A stretch of 64,000 nucleotides of DNA from positions 4,580,051-4,644,050 of the forward strand of contig NW_009799099.1 of the NCBI RefSeq assembly GCF_000213175.1, in the 5' to 3' direction. The translations under genes and the position numbers were made by a program. How positions within the stretch are numbered: the first letter of the stretch is position 1; the number at the start of each line of letters is the position of its first letter. This DNA is from Neurospora tetrasperma FGSC 2508 (lineage: Eukaryota; Ascomycota; Sordariomycetes; Sordariales; Sordariaceae). The notes under the pieces are model-generated. The model had not been told where the DNA came from. It made no database searches and saw nothing but the letters and a program-made list of their open reading frames with translations. This document shows, piece after piece, positions 1-10,900 of the stretch.

Positions 1-1
1 C

Positions 2-2604
2 TTCAATGACACTGCCAAGAGCCACATCCTAAGACTCACGGTCACGGCCAACGCGCAGGCTGGATACGCTGACCTTGTGTTCACCACTGGGGATGGACCG
101 AAAAAGACAGAACACGCCACATGCAAGGTTTACTATGGCGACCTCGAGGACTGGCAACACGAGTTCGATAAGATGGCCTACTTGATCAAGACCCGCATTG
201 ACTCCCTCAAGCAACAAGAGCAGCGGGGAGAGGCTTCCAAGATTGGCCGCGGTCTCGCGTACAAACTGTTTGGTGCCCTGGTTGATTACAATCGTCGTTA
301 CCAGGGCATGGAGGAGGTCATCCTGGACAGCGAAACCTGTGAAGCCACTGCCAGGATTCGCTTCCAGACCACGGAGAATGATGGCGAGTTCTACTTCAGC
401 CCCTACAACATCGACAGCTTGTGTCACATCTCCGGCTTCATTATCAACGGCACTGATGCTGTGGATTCTCGGGAGCAGGTGTTCATTTCCCACGGCTGGG
501 GCTCAATGAGGTTCACTGAGATTCCTGATCGCAAGAAGGAATACCGCAGTTACATCCGCATGCAACCCGTCAGGGGAAGCAAGATGTTCTCCGGTGATGC
601 CTACGTCTTTGATGGAGAAAGGGTCATCGGTATTGCTGGTGACATCAGGTTTGCTGCCATTCCTCGCAAGGTGCTCAACATGCTGCTGCCTCCCCGTGGA
701 GCCGCCGCTGCCGGTATGGGAAGTAGCGCGCCGGCTCCGGTTCGCGCCGCGCCCCCTCCCGCTCCAACTGCCAAATCCGCATCGGCTGGCAAGAAGAAGA
801 AGAAGGAGACTGTCACACCGGACACTATCGGCAGAGTCAACCAGAAGCTCAAGGGCGGAGTGGTCGCACAGGTCCTGGACATTCTTGCCAGGGAGGTGGG
901 CTGCAGCCATGATGAGCTTGCTGACAACATTGCCTTCACCGATCTGGGTGTTGACTCTCTCATGTCCTTGACCGTGTCCGGAAAGATTCGCGAGGAGCTT
1001 GACCTAGATATTCCTTCTGGTGCCTTTGTCGATCACCCGACCATTGGTGCGCTCAAGGGCCACCTTGCCCAGTATGAGAAGGCTGGCGCGAACGAGCCCA
1101 TCTCTTCCAGCGCGTCTGATGGCTCGTCCGATGACGAATCCCCAGAGCTTGATTCCGAGTCCAATGTCACCACTCCCCTTGATGAGAGCGAGGCTAATTC
1201 AGTCAAGGGTGAGGGTTCTCGAATTGAATCCGGAGGAGGAGAGAAGAACAACAACGAGTTCCAGAGCCTTGTTCGGAACACCATCTCGCAAGAAATGGGA
1301 GTTGATATTGAAGAGATTCAAGCTGCCCCTGATCTAGCAAGTCTTGGTATGGACTCACTCATGAGTCTGGCTATTCTTGGCACCTTACGAGAGAAGATGC
1401 ACATGGACATCTCGTCCGATCTCTTCGTCACCAACCCTTCGTTGAAGGACGTCGAGCGTGCACTTGGTATCAGTGACGCTCCCAAGAAGGTTGCCCCGAA
1501 ACTAACCTCTAAACCTGCCAAGTCCAAGAGTCAGGAGCCTTCGCCTACGAACAATTCATCTCTCACATCGAATATCCAGAAGGAGCACCCGAGAATTGGA
1601 CTCGAAGAGCCTTGCCCCCCAAAGCCTCCGCGTCCCACTAGGATTGTTGACGACTACCCAAACCGTAAAGCAACCTCCACCCTACTGTCCGGAAGTCTGA
1701 AGACTGCGACCAAGCAGCTCTTCATGGTCCCCGACGGTAGTGGTAGCGCCACCTCCTACACCGAGATTTCCAATGTCGGCGGTCAGTGGGCTGTCTGGGG
1801 CCTTTTCTCTCCCTTCATGAGGACTCCAGATGAGTACAACTGTGGCGTCTACGGTATGGCTGCCAAGTTTATTGAGGAGATGAAGCGGCGTCAGCCTAAA
1901 GGCCCCTACTCTCTTGCTGGCTGGAGCGCCGGTGGTGTCATTGCCTATGAAATCGTTAGCCAGCTCGTCAAGGCCGGCGATGAGGTCGAGAATCTCATCA
2001 TCATCGATGCTCCATGCCCTGTCACCATCGAGCCCCTCCCACAGGGTCTGCACGCTTGGTTTGCTTCCATCGGCCTTCTTGGTGAGGGCGGCGACGAGAA
2101 GAAGATCCCTGAGTGGCTCCTGCCGCACTTTGCTGCCTCCGTCACGGCCTTGAGCAACTACGACGCAGAGCCTATTCCCAAGGAAAAGTGCCCCAAGGTG
2201 ACAGCTATTTGGTGCGAGGACGGCGTCTGCAAGCTCCCGACCGATCCGCGCCCGGAGCCCTATCCCAAGGGCCATGCCCTGTTCCTCTTGGATAACAGAA
2301 GTGATTTCGGACCCAACAGGTGGGATGAGTACCTGGATGTCAACAAGATGACCTTCAGACACATGCCTGGCAATCACTTCTCTATGATGAAGGATGACTT
2401 GGTCAGTTGTTTCCCCTATCCCCATGCATTAGGTCGCGGTATTGTCAGTACTGGTTTGCGTGATGTTGGTGTTATTGATGCAAGAGTCCGATGTGGGCTT
2501 GTCACATTTAAGCCGTCCGGTTGTTGAGTTTTACGTCGAAGCTAACTCTCCATCTACTCTAGGCCAAGCAACTCGGTTCTTTTCTTCGGGAGGCTTTAAC
2601 ATGA
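2..2604 (+). CDS. Non-reducing polyketide synthase, 3' part (PT end, ACP, ACP, thioesterase)
   Basis: This is the C-terminal part of an iterative type I non-reducing polyketide synthase; its 5' end lies left of the window. The frame is open from base 2. The first ~215 codons are the end of the product-template domain, including the NIDSLCHISGF stretch that matches the catalytic-Asp region of PT domains. Two acyl-carrier domains follow, with phosphopantetheine serines in GVDSLMS (codon 956-958) and GMDSLMS (codon 1355-1357). A Claisen-cyclase-type thioesterase follows, with GWSAGG (Ser codon 1925-1927) and a late GNHFSMM histidine. A 161-bp intron at 2402-2562 (GTCAGT donor, CTAAC branch site, CTAG acceptor) joins KDDL to AKQLGSFLREALT and a stop at 2602-2604. 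Without that splice the frame runs on to a foreign tail ending at 2527. The ACP-ACP-TE order is that of heptaketide/naphthopyrone and melanin synthases such as wA and the perithecial-pigment enzyme of Neurospora. The exact product is inferred. Confidence 0.93.
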
Positions 2605-2772
2605 TAATCCGCCATTCACCCAGATCTGGAAGACACATCAAGGCTCAACAACATTCGCCGCCATTTGCGTCGGGGAATGGGTACACCAGCGTCGAAAAAA
2701 TGGCTAAAAAGGAGCAGCAGGTACCTTGACAAAGGCGGTAACAGTCGGCTACTCCTTTCTCCTCCACATGCG

Positions 2773-2803
2773 CTGAGGCCTGGTCTAGATGAATAGGCCT
2801 CAG
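2773..2803. repeat. Perfect 9-bp inverted repeat downstream of the PKS stop
   Basis: CTGAGGCCT at 2773-2781 pairs perfectly with AGGCCTCAG at 2795-2803 around a 13-base loop, about 170 bases after the synthase stop codon. It may fold in the 3' untranslated region. Its length alone does not show a function. Confidence 0.4.
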
Positions 2804-2910
2804 ACTGATCTTGGTGACAAGAGGACCACGGCAGCGAGTCAGGATCAGACAAGGGGAGTGAGAAGGAACATTCGAACTCTCGACCGTCTACAACCAAAAC
2901 TGGTGAGGAG

Positions 2911-2943
2911 GAAAGGGAAAAAAAAAAAGAAGAAAAAAAAAGA
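2911..2943. repeat. A-rich polypurine tract
   Basis: A run of A and G with two long A stretches (about 33 bases) lies downstream of the synthase gene. It is low-complexity sequence with no coding meaning. Confidence 0.7.
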
Positions 2944-3330
2944 GCTGGAGAGATAGGTGAAAAATGAGACGGGGAAGGTTTGTGAAATCATTACTTGGGT
3001 TTTGGCGCTAGAGAGTATTGGTTACGTGGACCTGGCTGGACCTGGGAATATTGGAGGGATTCTGAGAATCGTGTTCTTGTTCTATGTCCGTTTGGTTTTT
3101 TGGATTTCCACTGGGTGGCTTTCTCCTCCGTTCCCTCGCATGTCTTTCTGCTTGGATATGCTCGTTGGATTTCTTTCTCTTACGCGCAGTTTGTTCTTCA
3201 TTCCGTCGTTTACTTTCCTGGTCCCCCAAGATTGACACCTAGGCCATCTGATTTTTACATAGACATCGCAATCGTGCATTTGTATTGAAGTACTACCCGT
3301 ATAGACTCGCGGATTGGCAAAAGACGATCG

Positions 3331-3511
3331 ATACCGTGTAATCTCGTGAAATTGAGCTTGGGGTAAACACTTTTATGTAGGTACAAGCAGGGTTAATGGT
3401 GAAGACAAGTGATAAGGAAGCATGCAAATAGCTGACTGACACCATTGATCCTACTTGTGCCTGCACAGAAAGTGTCTACCCCAAGTTCAATTTCAAGAGA
3501 TTAGACGGTAT
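3331..3511. repeat. Imperfect foldback, two ~71-bp arms (MITE-like or hairpin-RNA locus)
   Basis: The left arm at 3331-3401 is the reverse complement of the right arm at 3440-3511 with about 11 differences over 71 positions. Most of these are transitions, and the loop is about 38 bases. The longest uninterrupted matches are around TACCCCAAG and TCAATTTCA. No open frame runs through it. Two readings are possible: a small nonautonomous inverted-repeat element, or a transcribed hairpin that feeds small-RNA production. I see no clear target-site duplication at the arm ends (CGATCG before, GCAGAA after). Confidence 0.7.
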
Positions 3512-3780
3512 GCAGAATGTGAAGGCCATTGTCTGGCAGGATTCGCGAGCCGCTACGGTCGTTTCAATGTCTGCCTTTCAAGAATTCGTTTCCCAGTTTG
3601 CAAGACAGCAAGCTAGATCCGAGATGGAATCTTGTTTTATTATTTTTTTTTATCTTCTTTTATTTTTGTGATCACTACTTTTGAGTTTTGGCAAGGAGAA
3701 GAACCTAGTCTAACTTCCGCACTACCAACAACGCGACATTCCTCACGCTCGTTAATACGTTGTGAGTGAAAATACAGCGT

Positions 3781-3831
3781 GGCCGCTCTAGCCCATACTG
3801 AGATGGTATGGATTAGAGTGGCCTTTTTTTT
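3781..3831 (+). ncRNA. Hairpin with T8 run: candidate Pol III-type small-RNA end
   Basis: GGCCGCTCTAGCCCATAC at 3781-3798 and GTATGGATTAGAGTGGCC at 3806-3823 form an 18-bp stem with two G-U pairs and one mismatch, closed by a 7-base loop. Eight Ts follow at once (3824-3831). RNA polymerase III ends transcripts at such T runs, and several Neurospora microRNA-like loci are known to be Pol III transcribed. I have not found convincing A-box and B-box promoter elements upstream, so transcription is inference. It could equally be a remnant terminal hairpin of a mobile element. Confidence 0.35.
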
Positions 3832-4135
3832 GTGTTCAAGCTAAAGTAGAGGGTAGGTGAGCGGCGGCTTGCCATTCGCGACGACGTCGAACGTCTCACT
3901 TGAGTGTGATCCGTGCGGCAATCCCCCGCTAAATCGCCCTCCGCCGTCGTTCTCCTCCCCTTCTTCTGTTTGCATTATCACGATACCATGAAACGACTGA
4001 CATCATAATATGAGTATGATATGGATCATTTTCTGAATCACTAGCTATTTTTCCTCAAGCATTCAACGAAAACAGTGCAGCAGCAGCTAAGTAGCCAGTA
4101 GACAAAAAGGAATAAACGGGAGAGGTACCGCGACC

Positions 4136-4203
4136 GTTCCCACACTCAAACACCTGTGCAGTCTTGGCAAGCGGTGCGTGCGTACACACACACACACACC
4201 GCA
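4136..4203 (+). repeat. Left terminal inverted repeat of the 12-kb island
   Basis: Bases 4136-4203 are repeated in inverted form at 16139-16212. The first 47 bases are identical. They are followed by a (CA)n run of different length in each copy and then CCGCA. Base composition is normal here and turns strongly A+T-rich right after 4203. No target-site duplication is clear: both flanks contain GTACC nearby, but at different distances from the repeat. Confidence 0.85.
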
Positions 4204-4514
4204 TTTAACAAATCTGGCTATTTAATATCACTGTATACAATTCAATTCGATTGTTTAATATTAAAATCTACCTAAAACTAGCATAAAAAGTTGATATTTT
4301 AATATTCTAAATTGTGCAATTATCTATTTTAATATTTATATTATCTTTTAAATTATTATTAATATAGTATACTACCCCAGTATCCATTAGAAGGTATTGA
4401 TAATAATAATGTTAGTAAATAATAAATATTCTAATAACGTTGCTAAGACTACTAGTATAAATATATAGAATATATAGAAATATAAACGCACTCTAGCGGA
4501 TACTAGCAAGGTAT

Positions 4515-5270
4515 TTGCACTATCGCGAACCCTCTAAAATGCTAGAAAGCTTCTTATATAAGCGCTTAAAGTACAATATATACCATATTACTCCCTATAC
4601 TTTATTAACTATAACTAATATTATAAAGGAAGTTATAAAACTCCTTATATTAAAATCCGATATATATCTCAATAAGATGTATGCCTTTCTAGCCGACGAA
4701 TATAACGTATATATTTCAACCGAAACTATACGGCAGCACCTTCGATAGAAGAAGTAGAAAAAGAAGTAACTCTATATAAAGGCATTATAATAATCCCCTA
4801 TACTAGTAGCTAAATGGATGTTAAAGATTTCTTTATATACTATAGAAATATTCGTATTCTATAACGAATCTAGTACAAATCGAAGGGACGGCGCTCGTCG
4901 TACTAACTAAACACCCTATAATACTATTGTAATAGTATTAAGTAAATTTATCCGTAGTTACGTAGTATTACCTCCTCCCGGCTATTATAGTAAATAGACT
5001 ACTCAATATATTAGTATTTAAAAGTATAACGGATTCAACCGGAGTCTAGGATTAAATAGTAAAATACCTACTTCCTAAAATAAATTTATTTCCCGGTTGC
5101 AATAGTATTTTAATAATAGATAACGCTAGTTAATACCCCTATTCCAAACTCTAATACGTATACAACCAGAAGGGGGTTCTATTATAGTATTTACTACTAT
5201 ACTCTTTTAAATTTAATTCTATTGAAGTATATTTGAATAACTTTAAATAGCAATTTAAAAGGATATACTG
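4515..5270 (+). pseudogene. Tc1/mariner-type (DDE_3) transposase fossil
   Basis: The first 77 codons (4515-4748) are still open and read like the helix-turn-helix part of fungal DDE_3 transposases, with LLILKSDIYLNKMYAFLADE followed by ISTETIRQHLR. Downstream on the same strand, interrupted by stops, come landmarks of the catalytic core. At about 4850-4905 there is an FYNES...NRRDGARR stretch, where the family has DES. A DNAS stretch follows near 5120, and FNSIEVYLNNFK near 5215-5250, where the family has NPIEEFFAELK. The order and spacing fit a transposase of about 300 residues. The first catalytic Asp reads as Asn, a change RIP can cause. The gene is dead. Confidence 0.75.
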
Positions 5271-7459
5271 TAATAAAGGCAATAATAAAATATTAAATAA
5301 TAATTTTATTATATTTCTTAAACGATTAGTGTAGGATGTAGGGTATAAAGTATAATAGATTTATAGTTATTTTAAGAATGTAAAGCTAGTAATAAATTGA
5401 ATTAATAATATAAATAAAGATTATAAGGAGCTATATACTAATGAACTAATTGAATATAGAAAGATAGGTACTATATCGGGGCGGCGGTAGAGAGTATAAA
5501 AGGGAGAAATAGATTTATATGTATTAAATTGAATTATATACCAGAAATGCCAGAAGTGCCAAAAGTACTAGAAATTGTATTTATTTATATAATAATACTA
5601 AAATACTAAAAACCCCCCTCTTTTACTATAAATCGATTCGTATTATCGTTATTACTTACTAGGACCACTAGTAATAGTACTACCTGCTATAGAAGCGAGA
5701 GCTCTAGCAACGCTATACTCGAGTACAATATTAAATCGAAGGTCTAAAGTATATATTAATTGATCAAATTACAATAATAGGGGTTAGAGGATATATATAT
5801 TATAATTTAACTATATTACTAGTACTATATGCTTAATTTTAAGGAAATTTTTAATACCGTCCCTAAACGCTATATAAAAATCGTAAGTAAACCTTAGCCT
5901 TATAAACCACTCTACCGGCCATTCTCTAAGCGCAAATATATTAGGAAGCGCCTCTTTATTATAAAATTCGTTCCTTAAAGCGATTAGAATTCAATATACT
6001 AGCCTCGCTTTAATTAATTTCCTAATATAATAATATTAATAAATGGATTTAAAGAACTTAATAATAAGCTTTTTAGCTAGCCAATTAGGCGGGGTAGGGG
6101 GTAGTAATAACGAACGAAGACTGAGAATCGAAGGTATAGGCGGACGTAGTATAAATAATTCTCTAACCTCTATTAGGGATTTTCTAATCTCCTTACCTTT
6201 ATCCTCCTCGCCTACTATTAATAGTAATATAATTAATAATGGTACCCGTAGTTAAGTAAAGACTATAGTCGCTATAGAGATAGGAAGGGGGTTAATATAC
6301 TTAGTAGTAAAAATCTTATAATCGGTCGGGTACCTATAAAATACAGTAGTAAAGTACTTTAAGGGCGTATACGAATTAATAATTACCGCTTTACCCAATA
6401 GAGGGAGAGCGCTTACTATATTATAACTATAACCGCCTACAATTATTAAATTACCTATAGAGCCGCCGGTGGTATAAGGAGGAAGTAGCTAGATTTAGGG
6501 AAATTAAAAGTAAAAAGGGAAGTACTAGTAGGGTAGTTAGTATAGTAAATATAGAAGAGGAGGGTATAGTTAGTATAGACTTTTAAAATTATTCCTCTTT
6601 AGCGTAGCTTATAATAGATTATTTATAGTTTCTATATTAGTACTATTATTACTACTATTAATATTATTAATAATATTAATATTAATTAGTAAATTATCGC
6701 CTCCTCCCTTATATTTACTACTATTACTAGTATTAGTAGAGGCGGCTACTACTTTATTCCTTAATATTTTTCGTATTAAATTACTAGGCAGATTAACTAT
6801 TATAACCTTCTTTAATAAGATTGTGCGTACCTACTTACTAATATTTTTAATATTAAGATTATAATAGGTTTTACTCCTATTAATAATATAGTATATTTAA
6901 TACTTAATAGCCTTATTATAATTCTTATACTTATAACTAAAATTGTACGCCTATACCTATACTAGCTCCTAATATATAGTACTACATAGCTTTAACCCCG
7001 TACGCTTCTCTTGTTACCGATCTTCCTCTAAATTCTTCTTAATCTCTATTAGTATAGTATTTGTTATAATACACTTAGACTTTTCGGTACCGGTTAGAGT
7101 CCGTAACCTTCGAAATAATAGTATATCGGCTACTTATAGGATTAGAGTAATAAAAGGATTAATTAAATTACGAGGGGGGGTAAGGGTAGAGGGTATACTA
7201 CTATAGGAGGATAGGGTAACGGGGATTTTACTAGTAGGCGGTTTATTTAATTGAAATTTAAATAATATAGTAAAATAGTAGTATTAGCTAGTATAGTAGA
7301 AGTATAACTTTATAACGGTCTTGTATTCGATATTATTGTACCTATTAAAGAAATCCTTCCTAGAGACAATCTTATTATAAATAGTAACCCGGGCGCGACG
7401 GTTATTATAAATAGTAGCGGTATAGCTAACGTTATATGAAACAATTAACTATTTTATTC

Positions 7460-7785
7460 CTACAGCTATTATCACGGGGCAAGGCGATACTAAACGTATA
7501 GGGTAGAATATGACTTGTATAATTGTATAAGAAAGAAGGGAAATTATAAAATTTATACGTGGCGGCTTATCCTATATAGGCGAGGGTAAGCCGCATTCTT
7601 AGTATATATAACCGGAGCTTCTAGGAGCGTATAGCCAATTAGGGGGCCTACGTTAGCCTAGTAGCTACTATAACGGTAGTAAGGCTAAACGGATTAGCTA
7701 ATTAAAGAGTATATATTAATTAGTAATTATAATTATAGTAATACCGCGATTAAATAATAATTATAGGCTAGCTCTATAATATTAC
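7460..7785 (-). repeat. Downstream (3') LTR of the Ty3/gypsy fossil
   Basis: This segment aligns with 14902-15225 along its whole length. Shared blocks include GAGCGTATAGCCAATTAGGG and GTAGTAAGGCTAAACGGATT. Differences are mostly C/T and G/A. The outer edge is uncertain by a few bases because the terminal TG and CA have been altered. Confidence 0.85.
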
Positions 7786-9699
7786 CCCGGGCTTAAAATA
7801 CCCTCGGATATTAAAATATATAGAAGAAAATTTACTAATCCTCCTCCCTTAGGGATTTAAGGCCCTTTATTACTATACTTATAACCTTTTCAAAGGTATT
7901 TACGGCCGGTATTGCGTATTAGAGCGACCGTCTTACGGCCGGCGCTATCGTTAATAGCCCTAGTTAAGTATAATTATAAATTTTAATTAAAATTCGAGTA
8001 GCGCGCTCGTACCTCCTTTTTACAATAATCTATTATAGGGAGATAGGGGACTCTAGATTATTATTATAAAATCCGTAAAGAATATCAATATAGTATTCTA
8101 TATTACTAACTAATTCCTAAATCGGTACGTATAGCTTACCTTAAATAATATAATACTCCTATTTACTACTTTCAAAATAGTAAATATTATTTCCTTCGAA
8201 GGACTATTTAATTATATTTTCAACATCGTTAATATATTTTATTACCCTTCCTTAGTTAGCCCGAATATCCTACGTACTATCCTATTCTAATATACTTTCC
8301 TTTATTTATAATTTTATTATACTAATATAGAAAGTGCAACTACATTTTATATTTAATAGTAAATTAAATATAATTTAGTAATTATCGGCTATAATTATTT
8401 CGAAGGGCCTATCCTATAGGGGTAATAATTTTACTTAAGGGCAATTAGTAGTAAGGTTTATAATATTAAAGAGTATTTTATTTCTAAAGTAATATTATAA
8501 TATATTAGAACGATAAGCGTTAGCGCTTTCTTTATAGCGTACTTACATACGTTTTACTATTCTTATAATTTTATTAAGGACTTTCTTAAACTATTCGGTA
8601 ATTTTACCAGCTTTAAAATATTTTATATATTATAGGTCTAAGAGGCCGGGGGGGTAAGGTTATACCAATTCAACGCCTATCTAGGGGTAGAAATTATAAT
8701 TAGTAAAGAAAAGGGAAATACCTATTAAATCCGATTTAATATTATTATTTACGAATTTAGCGAAAGGTAGTTAGTCGATTTAATCGTTTTAGGCCTAATT
8801 TATATAAATATAAAAATAGTATTTTATTTTTATATTAATATATTTGGTTTATTCATTAATTTATTAATAAAAAGCCGAAGAGGGCTTTAGCACAATACTT
8901 AACCTTATAGAAAATACCCTCTAAAATTATAATACAAATTGGGAACTTTTATCCAATATAATAGTATTTAGTAATTTATAAAGAATAAAGACTTTATTTA
9001 TAAAGCGTTTAATAAATTCTTCGATTATTAATATTTCTACTAGGATATAGTACTATATTTTAATTAATTTATTAATAACGATAGTAATATACTTAAATTC
9101 CCAGCCTACTCTCTTATGCGGGGTTATAAGTACAATATAATTTATAGTAATATTTTTCTATAGTATAAAAAAAATTAGTAGCAGTTTTAAAAAGCTTGCT
9201 AAGGAAGAGTAGGAATATTTAATTTTTATATATTATAAATATACTTTATAATATAATTATACTACCTTATTTATACCCAACTAATAGAAAGACTTACTTA
9301 GTATTATAAATATTTTATTCCGTCCTTAATAGTTTATTAGTACAAATTTATAATAGCGTTAAATAAATTATAATTAGAAGGTAGTATTAGTAGGGTCTAG
9401 GATAATTATTAAGCGTTTTTACGCCCGTTTATTAATAATATAATACTCTACGAATATTATTTTCCTTATTTCGTATCTAATAATTTTAGGCTACTTATAG
9501 CAATTTAAATTATTAATAGTAATAATAATATTTTAATAAAATATAAAATTATAGTAATTAGTTTCGATTAATTTATTAAAAAATATTTCCTCTATATTAA
9601 ATTTGTAAAAAGTAATATAGTTTATAAATATAAATAGGTCGAAGAAGATTTTATTTTCAATTAATAAGTAATTATTATTTATATTATTAGGTATATCCT

Positions 9700-10900
9700 C
9701 CGGCTTACAATTTAGTATATCGGATCGTACTTAGAGAATACCCGGCTAATATTTAATTATAAAATTAAATTAGGAGAGGAAATATAATTAGTATATATAT
9801 TGAAGTATAAATTTTTTATTTATTATAAAAGTTTATATACTCCGGTAGTCTATTAGAATTTTAAAACCGTTTTAGGCGCTTTGGAACTTGAGAAATTATT
9901 CTTTAAATATTTTAATAATAATTAATAATTCCTTATTATAGATATTATAATTATATTTGGCTACGGAGTATTTTTAGGTAAAGTAGGCTATTAGGTAGAA
10001 GATTCCTTCGTTATTATATTAGGATAGTATACTGCCTAATATTTAATTCGAAGTGTCTATTTCTATAACCGTCGGCTTTAATTAATTAAAGATTTTAAGG
10101 ATTAGCCTCATAGTGAATACTTTCTTTATTTATTTGAAAGCTATTTATTAAGCTTCGCTCTAAGAATATGTAACTAACCTTTTAATTAAATTGTATAAAG
10201 AGGTTATAATAATAGGAAATTAATTAATAAAGTATTTATAGAAATCCATAAAGCTTAGAAAATACTAAAACTATTATTATAATTATAATACTTCCTACTC
10301 GGCAACGGCCTTTACTTTCTCTAGGTCTATTTCAATACCCTTTAGTATAATAATTAACCCGAAGTACTTAATTCGCTTAATATTAAATTCGTATTTATTA
10401 ATATCTAGTTAGAAGCTTATATTAATTATATACTATAGTACCTTGTTAATATATACTATATATTCGGTTTCGTTCTTAGAATATATTAAGATATTATTAA
10501 AATAAGTTATAGCGTAGATATTTAGAATATTATAGAATATATTATTAATATAGTTTTAGAATGTACTTAGGGCGTTTTGTAATCCGAAAGGTAATACGAA
10601 GGATTTATAGAGGCCGAACTATATAATAAACGTAGTAAGTTATTTATAGCCCTCTTAAATATAGATATAATTAAATATTATAATAATATTAAATTTTATA
10701 AAGACCTTAATATAGTAAATTACATCTAAAGTTTCTTTAATAAGTAAGAGGGGGTAACGAATCTTTAAGGTTATATTATTAATACTTTAATAATTAATAT
10801 AAACGTAGATTCCGCCCCCTAACTTTTTAATTAATAGTAATAGCGATATTACTATAGATTAGGAGGGCCGAATAAACCCTTTTTAAAGCTAATTATCGAC
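9700..10900 (-). pseudogene. Reverse transcriptase and RNase H remnants of the Ty3/gypsy element
   Basis: On the minus strand, readings from about 10900 down to 10290 follow the order of the Ty3/gypsy reverse transcriptase (primer-grip and palm regions, then the catalytic-loop region). Readings from about 10090 down to 9700 follow RNase H. These are the only parts of the polyprotein I can assign with confidence. The gene is broken many times over. Confidence 0.85.

Noticed and set aside
1682-2425. 247-codon minus-strand frame opposite the polyketide synthase
   Set aside because: It is a shadow of the thioesterase coding sequence, which has clear motifs on the plus strand.
6043-6255. 70-codon open frame in the RIP island
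   Set aside because: Its length is compatible with chance in this region and the sequence matches no family I know; it was left inside the island description.
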